Source of the DNA: Ruminiclostridium sp.
Lineage (GTDB): Bacteria > Bacillota > Clostridia > DSM-8532
Direction of reading: 5' to 3'
DNA: 34,243 bases
Assembly (NCBI GenBank): GCA_012523055.1
Contig: JAAYJG010000286.1
Coordinates: 1-34,243, forward strand
In this document: piece after piece, positions 19,020 to 27,066 of the stretch
Position numbering within the stretch: position 1 is the first letter of the stretch
Layout of the letters: each line of letters starts with the position of its first letter
Made by a program: the position numbers and the translations under genes
Notes under the pieces: generated by a model
Told to the model about the DNA's origin: nothing
Database searches by the model: none
The model's input: the letters and a program-made list of their open reading frames with translations, nothing else

Positions 19020-19795
19020 AGCCCAAAATGACTGTGAGCGAAATTCGGGAAAAAGCCGCGGGAATGCCTTTGGAGCAAGCCGCGCAATGGCTTGCGGACC
19101 TGGCACCGCAGCAGGGTATCCAGGTTGCCAAACTTGCCGATATATATAGCAGGAAACTACATAAGCTCAATGAAGAACGCAACAGAATTCTAAAAATGTC
19201 CCAATACGAGATCCTTGCCCGGGGAAAGGGCTATGTCCATATCGGGGGCATTGATGAAGCAGGCAGGGGTCCATTGGCTGGCCCGGTTGTGGCAAGCTGT
19301 GTGGTGCTTCCTCAGGGTTGCTTCATCGAGCAATTGAACGATTCAAAGAAGCTGTCACCAGCTGTCAGGGACAAGCTGTTTGACAGGATTATGGACGAAG
19401 CCGTGGATTATGGCATTGGAATGGTGATGTCCGATGAGATTGATCGGATAAACATTCTGAATGCTACCCGAAAAGCAATGGTTCTGGCGGTATCGCAATT
19501 AAAAAAACAACCGGATTACCTCATCATTGATGCGGTAAAGCTATCCCTGCAGATTGAACAGCTGTCCATCTTCAAGGGTGACAGCCTCAGTATTTCGGTT
19601 GCGGCAGCGTCCATACTGGCCAAGGTTACCCGGGACAGATGGATGGAACAGGCCGACAAACAATATCCAGGGTATGGTTTTTACCAACACAAGGGGTATG
19701 GAACCGAAGATCATATTCAGGCCATCCGCGAAAACGGACTGTGCCCGATACACCGGCGAACCTATACCCGACAGTGGGTGGATGAAGATTTATGA
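19016..19795 (+). CDS. rnhB: Ribonuclease HII
   Basis: 259 aa; GGIDEAGRGPLAGPVVASCVVLPQG, LNDSKKLSPAVRDKLFD, AAASILAKVTRDRWM; ATG overlaps rbgA TGA (ATGA). Confidence 0.97.
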   Translation: MKPKMTVSEIREKAAGMPLEQAAQWLADLAPQQGIQVAKLADIYSRKLHKLNEERNRILKMSQYEILARGKGYVHIGGIDEAGRGPLAGPVVASCVVLPQGCFIEQLNDSKKLSPAVRDKLFDRIMDEAVDYGIGMVMSDEIDRINILNATRKAMVLAVSQLKKQPDYLIIDAVKLSLQIEQLSIFKGDSLSISVAAASILAKVTRDRWMEQADKQYPGYGFYQHKGYGTEDHIQAIRENGLCPIHRRTYTRQWVDEDL

Positions 19796-21387
19796 AAATA
19801 ACAGACAGCCAACAAATTCTCCAGCTTTTTACCCAATATGCAAAAGAAGCTTTGATGGTGGGGGAGCACTTTACCGGCCGCATCCTTGCGATCACCGACG
19901 GGCTTTTGGCGCTGCAGCTTCCAGATGGAAGCAAAGTCAACGCCGAGGTAAAATCAGGGGTGGAATACTCGCCCGGTCAGGTACTGAGGCTGGAGGTTGT
20001 TGAAGAAAACGAAGGCCGTCTGTTTGTAAAGGAAGTGGCTGTAAACCAGATTCAGCCAAAGGATAATCCCATGGATCCGGTGAGTGTTCTGAAAGCTTTG
20101 AAGCTTCCTATTGACGGTGGCAGAATGGAAATCGTAAAAGCTATGACCGATCTGGATGTCAAACCGACTGCCCAAATGGTGGAAAAGGCGTTGAACCTTA
20201 TCCAGTCCAAGGACATCACCGAACCCAGACAAGCTGTATTTTTGGTCTTAAATAAAATGGAAAACAACAGCGAATATTTTCCGCTGATCAAGCAGTTTCA
20301 GCAGCAAAGCTTTCAATTCCATGAAAGGCTGCAAAGCCTCGCAAACAACCTTACACAATTGGACAGCAATACCGTTTTGGCGCTGGCCGACGCCCTGGTA
20401 ACCGATGAAATTCTGCAAAAGCAGGATCTGGCATCCTTAGAGAAACAGATCACAACCATATTGAATTCCAATGTTGTTGCGGATAAAAATACAACAGAAT
20501 TGTCTCTGGTTCCGGACAAAGCTTTGGCTAATACCTTGAAAAATGTTCTGCAGCAAATGATTACCCCGGCCTCTGATTCAGAAAGTATTTTGCAGCATCC
20601 ACAGACAAAACTCATGGACCCAAAAGCAACCCATAACCTTTTAAACCGGCTTCTGCCAGGCTTCGAAAAAGCAGATCCTCCCCTTCGCGATGAGATTGTG
20701 AAAGCGCTTGCAGATTTCTCGGCACAAGTGGTTCAGGAAAAAAACCAGCAGCCGATGACCCTGGAAAAAGCAGGACAAATCATCCTGAAGGCAACGAAGG
20801 ATGTGCTTTCTGATAAATCCGTACGGGTACAGGACGCAGGGCTTCCGAAAGTGGATGAATGGATCGAGCAGACCGAAAGAAAGCTGCTGGTGTTCAGTCA
20901 GGTTTTGGAAAAGGTTGAAGGCAGGGAAGGTGAGAGGCTTTTACCTGAAGTGCGGGAGCTGCAGACAGCCATTTCATTTTTCAATGATATTACAAGCTAT
21001 GAAGCCTTTGTTCAGCTTCCCCTGGTTTTAAAGGACAATACCACCCACGGAGAACTGTATGTGATGAAACGCAAGGGACCCAAAAAGCTGAACGCGGAAG
21101 ATTTTTCCCTGTTTCTTTCCCTGACCACGATGAATCTGGGAACCATCGACACCTTTGTTCATGTGCAGAAAAAAAATATTATGCTTCGTGTGATGGTGGA
21201 GGATGAAAGATTTTATCCCCTCTTAACCGATCAAACCAAAGCTTTGCATGAAGCTTTGAAAGCAAAGGGCTTTCACTTGTATGAACTGAAGGTTGCCCCC
21301 AGAGATGAGGGGCTGGATCTGTTCAATGCAGTGAAAAAGGCCCGCGACATCACGCAGCCCAACCCCAAAATTGATATAAAGGTTTGA
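19792..21387 (+). CDS. FliK-like / YlqG-type protein with hook-length-control-like C-terminus
   Basis: 531 aa; C-terminal LPLVLKDNTTHGELYVMKRKGPKKLNAEDFSLFLSLTTMNLGTIDTFVHVQKKNIMLRVMVEDERFYPLL; position between rnhB and the FlhB-C gene matches B. subtilis ylqG. Confidence 0.72.
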   Translation: MKITDSQQILQLFTQYAKEALMVGEHFTGRILAITDGLLALQLPDGSKVNAEVKSGVEYSPGQVLRLEVVEENEGRLFVKEVAVNQIQPKDNPMDPVSVLKALKLPIDGGRMEIVKAMTDLDVKPTAQMVEKALNLIQSKDITEPRQAVFLVLNKMENNSEYFPLIKQFQQQSFQFHERLQSLANNLTQLDSNTVLALADALVTDEILQKQDLASLEKQITTILNSNVVADKNTTELSLVPDKALANTLKNVLQQMITPASDSESILQHPQTKLMDPKATHNLLNRLLPGFEKADPPLRDEIVKALADFSAQVVQEKNQQPMTLEKAGQIILKATKDVLSDKSVRVQDAGLPKVDEWIEQTERKLLVFSQVLEKVEGREGERLLPEVRELQTAISFFNDITSYEAFVQLPLVLKDNTTHGELYVMKRKGPKKLNAEDFSLFLSLTTMNLGTIDTFVHVQKKNIMLRVMVEDERFYPLLTDQTKALHEALKAKGFHLYELKVAPRDEGLDLFNAVKKARDITQPNPKIDIKV

Positions 21388-21391
21388 CAAG

Positions 21392-21676
21392 ATGGAGAAA
21401 AAAGAGATAAAAAAAGCGTCGGCATTGGCTTATACTCCTGGTGAAAATAACGCTCCGATGGTTGTTGCATCGGGTAAGGGCGTGCTTGCCGAGAAAATTC
21501 TTGAGGTGGCAAAGCAGGAAAAGATTCCTGTGGTGCAGGACGCTCATCTGGCAGAAACCCTGGACAAGCTGCGCGTCGGCTCTGAAATCCCTGCCGAGCT
21601 GTATGAAGTGGTGGCCGAGGTGTTGTTATTTATCAGCCGGGTCGATGAAGAAGCCGGTAGAAAATTCGCCCGGTAG
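21392..21676 (+). CDS. Stand-alone FlhB C-terminal (cytoplasmic) domain protein, YlqH-type
   Basis: 94 aa; ALAYTPGENNAPMVVASGKGVLAEKILEVAKQEKIPVVQDAHLAETLDKLRVGSEIPAELYEVVAEVLLFI aligns by eye with the FlhB C-domain after the NPTH site. Confidence 0.88.
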   Translation: MEKKEIKKASALAYTPGENNAPMVVASGKGVLAEKILEVAKQEKIPVVQDAHLAETLDKLRVGSEIPAELYEVVAEVLLFISRVDEEAGRKFAR

Positions 21677-21854
21677 CCATTCAACCCCCGTTGGTAAGAC
21701 TAAAAACCCTAACTGACTCAAAACACCGTCCATAGGCCACTGTGGTGGTTCTATTTAACTGAAAATCATGTAAACAGATCAGCATTAAGCTTGCATAACA
21801 CTGGATAATGCACATATCGGCGAATTGAATGAATAAGATGGAAGGAAACCTGTT

Positions 21855-22217
21855 GTGATGGATCGGAAGCAGACCGGAAAGCTTGGTGAAAAACTTGCGC
21901 AGGAGTATCTGAATCAAAAGGGTTTCAAGATTCTGGCGGTAAATTACAGAGTGGGTCGCCTGGGAGAGATCGATCTGATTGCTGCTCATGGGGATCAGCT
22001 CTGTTTTATTGAGGTGAAAACACGTACGGGAAACACTTATGGAACCCCGGCCGAGGCTGTATCCTGGAAAAAACAGCAAACCATCCGTCAGGTGGCGGCA
22101 TGCTTTTTGAAGGCTCATGGCGCCGTAAACGCCCCTGTACAGTTTGACATCATGGAAGTATTCGTCTCCCGGGAAGGAAAGCTGCTGGAGCTTCATCATA
22201 TTGAGAAGGCGTTCTAG
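21855..22217 (+). CDS. yraN: UPF0102 / YraN family endonuclease-like protein
   Basis: 120 aa; GEKLAQEYLNQKGFKILAVNYRVGRLGEIDLIAAHGDQLCFIEVKTRT. Confidence 0.93.
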   Translation: MMDRKQTGKLGEKLAQEYLNQKGFKILAVNYRVGRLGEIDLIAAHGDQLCFIEVKTRTGNTYGTPAEAVSWKKQQTIRQVAACFLKAHGAVNAPVQFDIMEVFVSREGKLLELHHIEKAF

Positions 22218-22339
22218 GGCAACTGGGGCTGACCGTCAACAGGTTTCAGCCAACTGCGATGAACACAGAAGAACCATCCCCCTGTTTCAACAAGAGGAAC
22301 AATTAGAACCGTCTGAGTGACTCACCGTAAGGAGAGGAT

Positions 22340-23317
22340 ATGCTGATATTTGATGCGCATTGCGATACATTGACCAGGGCTGTGAATGAAGGTAAAAACC
22401 TTTCAGCCAATTCACTTCACTGGGATGTAGCAAGAGCCGGGCAATATGACGGTTTTGTGCAGGTGTTGGCCATATGGCAGGATCCTGATAAGGTCAAACC
22501 ATCCTTTGAAGGTGCAATGCGTTATATTCTGGCGGCAGAGAAGTTTCAACGTGAGGCTCCTCGTCTGAAGCTTTGCAGGAATGCCTCGGAGCTTGAAGGG
22601 GGTCTGCAGGAAAAAAAGGTTTGTGCTTTTCTGGCCGTTGAAGGCGGTGAATGCCTCGAAGGGGAAATCGAAAACCTGAGGCTGTTTTACCAGGCTGGGG
22701 TGCGTGTTCTGACACTGACATGGAACCACGCCAATGGGTTGGGGGATGGTGCCGACGAACCCGAAAACAGAGGGCTGACACCTTTCGGACGGGAGGTTAT
22801 GCAATGGATGCAGCAAAACGGAATGGTCGTGGACATATCCCATGCCGGAGAAAGGGCCTTTTACGATTGTATTGATATTGCCCGCAAGCCCATCATTGCT
22901 TCCCACTCCAATGCGAGGAGAATCCATGATCACCCCAGAAACCTGCGGGACGAACAATTACTGGCAATCGCAAAAACCGGTGGTGTGATCGGAATGAACT
23001 TTTATACGAAGTTCATCGGCCCTCCAGGGAAAGCAGATCTTACCGCTTTAATCGGACACATAGAGCATATTCTTGGAATAGCCGGTGAAGATTCGCTAGG
23101 CCTTGGTGCGGATTTTGACGGTATGTACAGCCTGCCACCCCCGATAGTCGGCGTCGAAAACTTGTATAGCCTGTTCAATACATTGGCTCGCATGAATTAT
23201 TCGGATGAGATTCTTGAAAAAATTGCATCAGGAAATTTTCTCCGGGTTTTTGGTAATGCTTTGGAACAGACTGGGAATAATATGGATAAACCTGTACAAG
23301 CCAGCGAAAACGATTGA
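22340..23317 (+). CDS. Membrane dipeptidase (peptidase M19)
   Basis: 325 aa; IFDAHCDTLTRAVNEG, FLAVEGGECLEGEIENLRLFYQAGVRVLTLTWNHANGLGDGA, VDISHAGERAFYDCIDIARKPIIASHSNAR, LGLGADFDGM. Confidence 0.95.
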   Translation: MLIFDAHCDTLTRAVNEGKNLSANSLHWDVARAGQYDGFVQVLAIWQDPDKVKPSFEGAMRYILAAEKFQREAPRLKLCRNASELEGGLQEKKVCAFLAVEGGECLEGEIENLRLFYQAGVRVLTLTWNHANGLGDGADEPENRGLTPFGREVMQWMQQNGMVVDISHAGERAFYDCIDIARKPIIASHSNARRIHDHPRNLRDEQLLAIAKTGGVIGMNFYTKFIGPPGKADLTALIGHIEHILGIAGEDSLGLGADFDGMYSLPPPIVGVENLYSLFNTLARMNYSDEILEKIASGNFLRVFGNALEQTGNNMDKPVQASEND

Positions 23318-23386
23318 ACCGCCAGGGAACTTATTTATGGTGAAAGCAATCATACTAATATACGCTGCATAAACTCATTGCGATGG

Positions 23387-23424
23387 AAAAACAATGGCAT
23401 TATCAGCAAAATAATATTGCATTG
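23387..23424 (-). terminator. Intrinsic terminator-like hairpin on the - strand, 3' of the candidate ncRNA
   Basis: - strand: CAATG-CAAT-ATTAT-TTTGCTG-ATAAT-GC-CATTG-TTTTT. Confidence 0.55.
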
Positions 23425-23751
23425 AAATTTTTATCAAATGCCCTAAGACCCCTGCCTCACAGCGTATTTTTAGCCCTTTGGGCTAAAAAACGCGTAGCGG
23501 GGGATAAATCGATTTCTGCTTCAGTGGTGGGTACAATCTCCCACTGAAGGGGCTGGTCGCAAGCTTCGTTTGCTGCTCGCCCATGCAGCCTGGCATTTGA
23601 TAAAATGCTCGCAGACCGTTCGTAACTATCAGAGATAGTTACGAACCAGTTGCACACAAAACGCGCAAATCGGGAGTGTAGCGCAGGCTTTAGCCGAGGA
23701 ACACTCCCCCTGAAGGCACTTTCAGCGCCCGCGTTTTGGCGAACAATTCGC
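23387..23751 (-). ncRNA. Candidate large structured noncoding RNA between the dipeptidase gene and rsmB
   Basis: 14-bp perfect long-range IR (23429-23442/23592-23605) enclosing several hairpins; 13-bp perfect hairpin 23618-23646; further domain closed by 23657-23665/23730-23738; - strand terminator-like hairpin with T run at 23387-23424. No plausible protein. Confidence 0.68.
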
Positions 23752-23840
23752 GCAAGTGCTCATTGAAATATGAAAATGCGGTGAACTACGAATGAATGCA
23801 GCGAAACATCCGTCTATAAGCAAAGGAACAAGGGAAAAGC

Positions 23841-25190
23841 ATGGATAAAGCAAGGGAAACTGCCCTGAAGGCATTAACTGAAATAGAGACGAAGGAAGCC
23901 TACTCCAACCTTGTACTGAAAAAGGTTCTGCGGGATGCAAGCCTGGATGGCCGGGACAAAGCCTTTGTCACAGAGCTTGTTTATGGCACCGTCACCTGGA
24001 AGCTAACCTTGGACTGGGTCATTTCCCGTTTTTCAAAAACAAGGCTGAACAAGCTGTCAGTATGGGTTCTGCAAATTTTAAGGCTGGGCGCGTACCAGCT
24101 TTTGTTTCTCGACAGGGTTCCCCCCTCGGCAGCCTGTAACACCGCTGTTGATCTTGCAAAAAAGTACTCAAAGGCTTCAAGCGGCTTTATCAATGCGATC
24201 CTGAGGAATATTTCCCGGCAAAAAGCGCAGATTGATCTTCAGAATCCTCAATCCGGCTCATTGACATCCGATCTGTCGCTTCAGTATTCCTTTCCTGAGT
24301 TTCTGGTGACAGACTGGATCAAAGAATTTGGGGAAGATTTTACCCGGCAGCTGTTGAAAGCTCTTTTGGAGCGTCCTGACTTTTCAGTTCGTGTGAATAC
24401 ATTGAAAACAACCACTCAGGATGTAACAAACGAATTATCCGGGGCAGGCATCGAAGCCGAGCCGGGGCGCTTCTTGCCTGAAGCCCTTGTTTTGCATGGC
24501 GTGACGGATATTTCACAGTTACCGGCGTTTCTCGATGGCAGGCTTACCGTTCAGGATGAAAGCTCGATGTTGGTTACAAGAATACTGGATCCTAAGCCGG
24601 GCGAACGGGTTCTCGATGTCTGTGCGGCACCCGGTGGGAAAACAACCCATATCGCACAGATGATGAATGATCAAGGTCATATCACCGCATGGGATATTCA
24701 CGAGCATAAAACCGACTTGATCCGGGAAAATGCGCAAAGGCTGGGCATACACATCATCGACGCCCACAAAAGGGACGCCATGGAGAGCACAAACGACGAA
24801 ATAGATCGATATAACCGGGTGCTGGTGGACGCACCATGCTCCGGAACCGGAATCATCCGCAGAAAGCCCGATATTAAATGGCAGCGGAAGCAGGGTGATA
24901 TCGGCAGTTTGGTTGAGGTGCAAAGAAAAATATTATATAATGCGGGTAGAGCGGTTGCACCCGGTGGTATACTGGTTTACAGCACCTGCTCAATGGATGT
25001 CAGGGAGAATGAACAGGTCATTCGGCATTTTTTGAACGCAGAGGCCGGTTTTGAGTCCGTATCTCTTGACGATATCTTGCCAGAGGACCTGCGCAGAAAG
25101 CAGGGAACGGAAGACGGCATGTTAAGGCTATACCCTCATATCGATGGAACCGATGGCTTCTTTATTGCGCGGTTGAAGAAGAAGGCTTAG
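23841..25190 (+). CDS. rsmB: 16S rRNA (cytosine-967 C5)-methyltransferase RsmB/Sun
   Basis: 449 aa; NusB-like N-terminus plus VLDVCAAPGGKTTHIAQMM, VDAPCSGTGIIRRKPDIKW, LVYSTCSMDVRENEQVI. Confidence 0.96.
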   Translation: MDKARETALKALTEIETKEAYSNLVLKKVLRDASLDGRDKAFVTELVYGTVTWKLTLDWVISRFSKTRLNKLSVWVLQILRLGAYQLLFLDRVPPSAACNTAVDLAKKYSKASSGFINAILRNISRQKAQIDLQNPQSGSLTSDLSLQYSFPEFLVTDWIKEFGEDFTRQLLKALLERPDFSVRVNTLKTTTQDVTNELSGAGIEAEPGRFLPEALVLHGVTDISQLPAFLDGRLTVQDESSMLVTRILDPKPGERVLDVCAAPGGKTTHIAQMMNDQGHITAWDIHEHKTDLIRENAQRLGIHIIDAHKRDAMESTNDEIDRYNRVLVDAPCSGTGIIRRKPDIKWQRKQGDIGSLVEVQRKILYNAGRAVAPGGILVYSTCSMDVRENEQVIRHFLNAEAGFESVSLDDILPEDLRRKQGTEDGMLRLYPHIDGTDGFFIARLKKKA

Positions 25191-25216
25191 GCGACGAAAG
25201 AAGGATCTTTTAGAAT

Positions 25217-26287
25217 ATGAGCACAATCAATATCCTGGATCTGGAATTGGATGAACTGAAAAAGGAAATCGAAAGCATGGGTGAGCCGGCATTTCGAACA
25301 AAGCAGGTTTGGCAGTGGCTTTACCAGGGGGCGGAAACCTTCGATGAGATGACCAACCTGCCCAAGACCTTTCGTCAGAAGCTGAAGGAACGGTTCCACC
25401 TGGGCGGGGTGAAAATTACCAGGAGACTGATATCCGAAAAGGACGGGACCAGAAAATACCTGTTCGCTACCCTGGATGGGAAGGTTGTCGAGGGTGTACT
25501 GATGAAGTACAATTATGGGAACAGCGTTTGTTTGTCTACGCAAATTGGCTGCCGGATGGGCTGCCGTTTTTGTGCGTCAACCGGCTTGGGTATCAACCGT
25601 AACCTCACAACAGGAGAAATGCTGGCTCAGGTTTTGTCCATCCAGAGAGATTTGGGGGAACGTGTCAGTCATGTTGTACTGATGGGTATTGGTGAGCCCT
25701 TTGATAATTATGAAAACGTCATGCGCTTTTTGCGAAGGCTGAACTCACCAGATACACTGGAGATCAGTTACAGGCGCATGACCATATCCACCTGCGGGCT
25801 GGTGCCCGAAATTCTGCGGTTTTCACAGGAGGATCTGCCCATCAACCTGTCCATTTCGCTGCATGCCCCCAATGACGCCATCCGCACTGAAATCATGCCC
25901 ATTGCCAAAAGATATCCATTTGACAAAGTACTGTCTTCATGTCATATTTATACTCAGAAGACTGGCAGAAGAATCACCTTTGAATATACCCTGATGCATG
26001 GTGTCAACGATGCGGACGAACATGCGCAGGAGCTGGGGAAAAGGCTGTCCGGGCTTTTATGCCATGTCAATCTGATCCCTGTGAACCCCGTGGAGGGCAA
26101 AGGCTTTTTAAAAAGCAGCAGGGAAAGGGTTGAAGCCTTTCAGGGCATCCTGGACAAACACAGAATACCGGTGACAATCCGCAGGGAACTGGGAAGCGAT
26201 ATATCTGCCGCTTGCGGGCAGCTTCGCAAAAATACCCTTGAGAATGATGGGATGGTGGATGAGTTTGAAATACGCTGCGATCAGTGA
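25217..26287 (+). CDS. rlmN: 23S rRNA (adenine-2503 C2)-methyltransferase RlmN (radical SAM)
   Basis: 356 aa; KQVWQWLYQGAETFDEMTNLPK, STQIGCRMGCRFCASTGLGINRNLTTGEML, VVLMGIGEPFDNYENVMRFL. Confidence 0.97.
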   Translation: MSTINILDLELDELKKEIESMGEPAFRTKQVWQWLYQGAETFDEMTNLPKTFRQKLKERFHLGGVKITRRLISEKDGTRKYLFATLDGKVVEGVLMKYNYGNSVCLSTQIGCRMGCRFCASTGLGINRNLTTGEMLAQVLSIQRDLGERVSHVVLMGIGEPFDNYENVMRFLRRLNSPDTLEISYRRMTISTCGLVPEILRFSQEDLPINLSISLHAPNDAIRTEIMPIAKRYPFDKVLSSCHIYTQKTGRRITFEYTLMHGVNDADEHAQELGKRLSGLLCHVNLIPVNPVEGKGFLKSSRERVEAFQGILDKHRIPVTIRRELGSDISAACGQLRKNTLENDGMVDEFEIRCDQ

Positions 26288-26999
26288 CAGAGGAATGCTT
26301 CGTGCAAAGAATGAGGATTCGTGCAATATTGTTCTTGCTGCCGACGTCAGTCCGCAGGCGTTCATCGTTGCAGACGGCATGGGTGGCCACGAAGCGGGGG
26401 ATGTTGCAAGCGCAATGGCTGTGCAGATCGTCTCGGATGAGGTGGCGGTCCTGATTCAAAACCCGGATAACGATTCTTCAGTTAAAGAGCTTTTGGAAGA
26501 TGCTATTTTAAAAGCAAATGCCCGCATTTATCAATACTCTCTGCGAAAACTAAGCGGGTTGGGAACCGGCACAACGCTAACGGCGGGCGTTTTACATAAG
26601 GGAAAACTGACGGTTGCCCACATTGGCGACAGCCGATTTTACCTGCTGCGCAGCGGGCAGCTACAGAAATTAACCCGGGATCACTCCTTTGTCGGGGAAT
26701 TGGTTGATAAGGGGATTCTGGATGCGGAAGAAGCCAAAACACACCCGTTGCGCAATCAGATTACAAGAGCATTGGGTTATGAGGCACAGATAGAGATTGA
26801 TTTTTTTGAAATAGACATATACAGGGATGACATTTGGTTATTCTGCACCGACGGGCTGACACAGAAGGTAACATCGGACGAATTGCTGTCCATGCTCGCA
26901 AACGCGGATGATCCGGAAAATATATTGAGGAATATGGTGGCACTGGCCAATCAACGGGGCGGGGAAGACAATATCACTGCCATTGTTGTTCAGGTTTAA
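26259..26999 (+). CDS. stp: PP2C-family serine/threonine phosphatase (Stp/PrpC)
   Basis: ORF 26238-26999, likely start ATG 26259 overlapping the rlmN 3' end; AAISDRGMLRAKNEDSC, IVADGMGGHEAGDVAS, VAHIGDSRFYLLRSGQLQKLTRDHS, GGEDNITAIVVQV. Confidence 0.95.
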   Translation: MSLKYAAISDRGMLRAKNEDSCNIVLAADVSPQAFIVADGMGGHEAGDVASAMAVQIVSDEVAVLIQNPDNDSSVKELLEDAILKANARIYQYSLRKLSGLGTGTTLTAGVLHKGKLTVAHIGDSRFYLLRSGQLQKLTRDHSFVGELVDKGILDAEEAKTHPLRNQITRALGYEAQIEIDFFEIDIYRDDIWLFCTDGLTQKVTSDELLSMLANADDPENILRNMVALANQRGGEDNITAIVVQV

Positions 27000-27066
27000 G
27001 GCTTGTGGCATCAAATCGTGGATGATGAGGGAGCAGATCCCAAACGAATAAAATTGAGGTGCGGGG

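Noticed and set aside
23457-23657. 66-aa - strand ORF (MCNWFVTISDSYERSASILSNARLHGRAANEAC...)
   Set aside because: Lies almost entirely inside the palindrome-rich element; its sequence is dictated by hairpins, no RBS-like context was recognised, and there is no domain-like pattern. Treated as a by-product of the candidate ncRNA.
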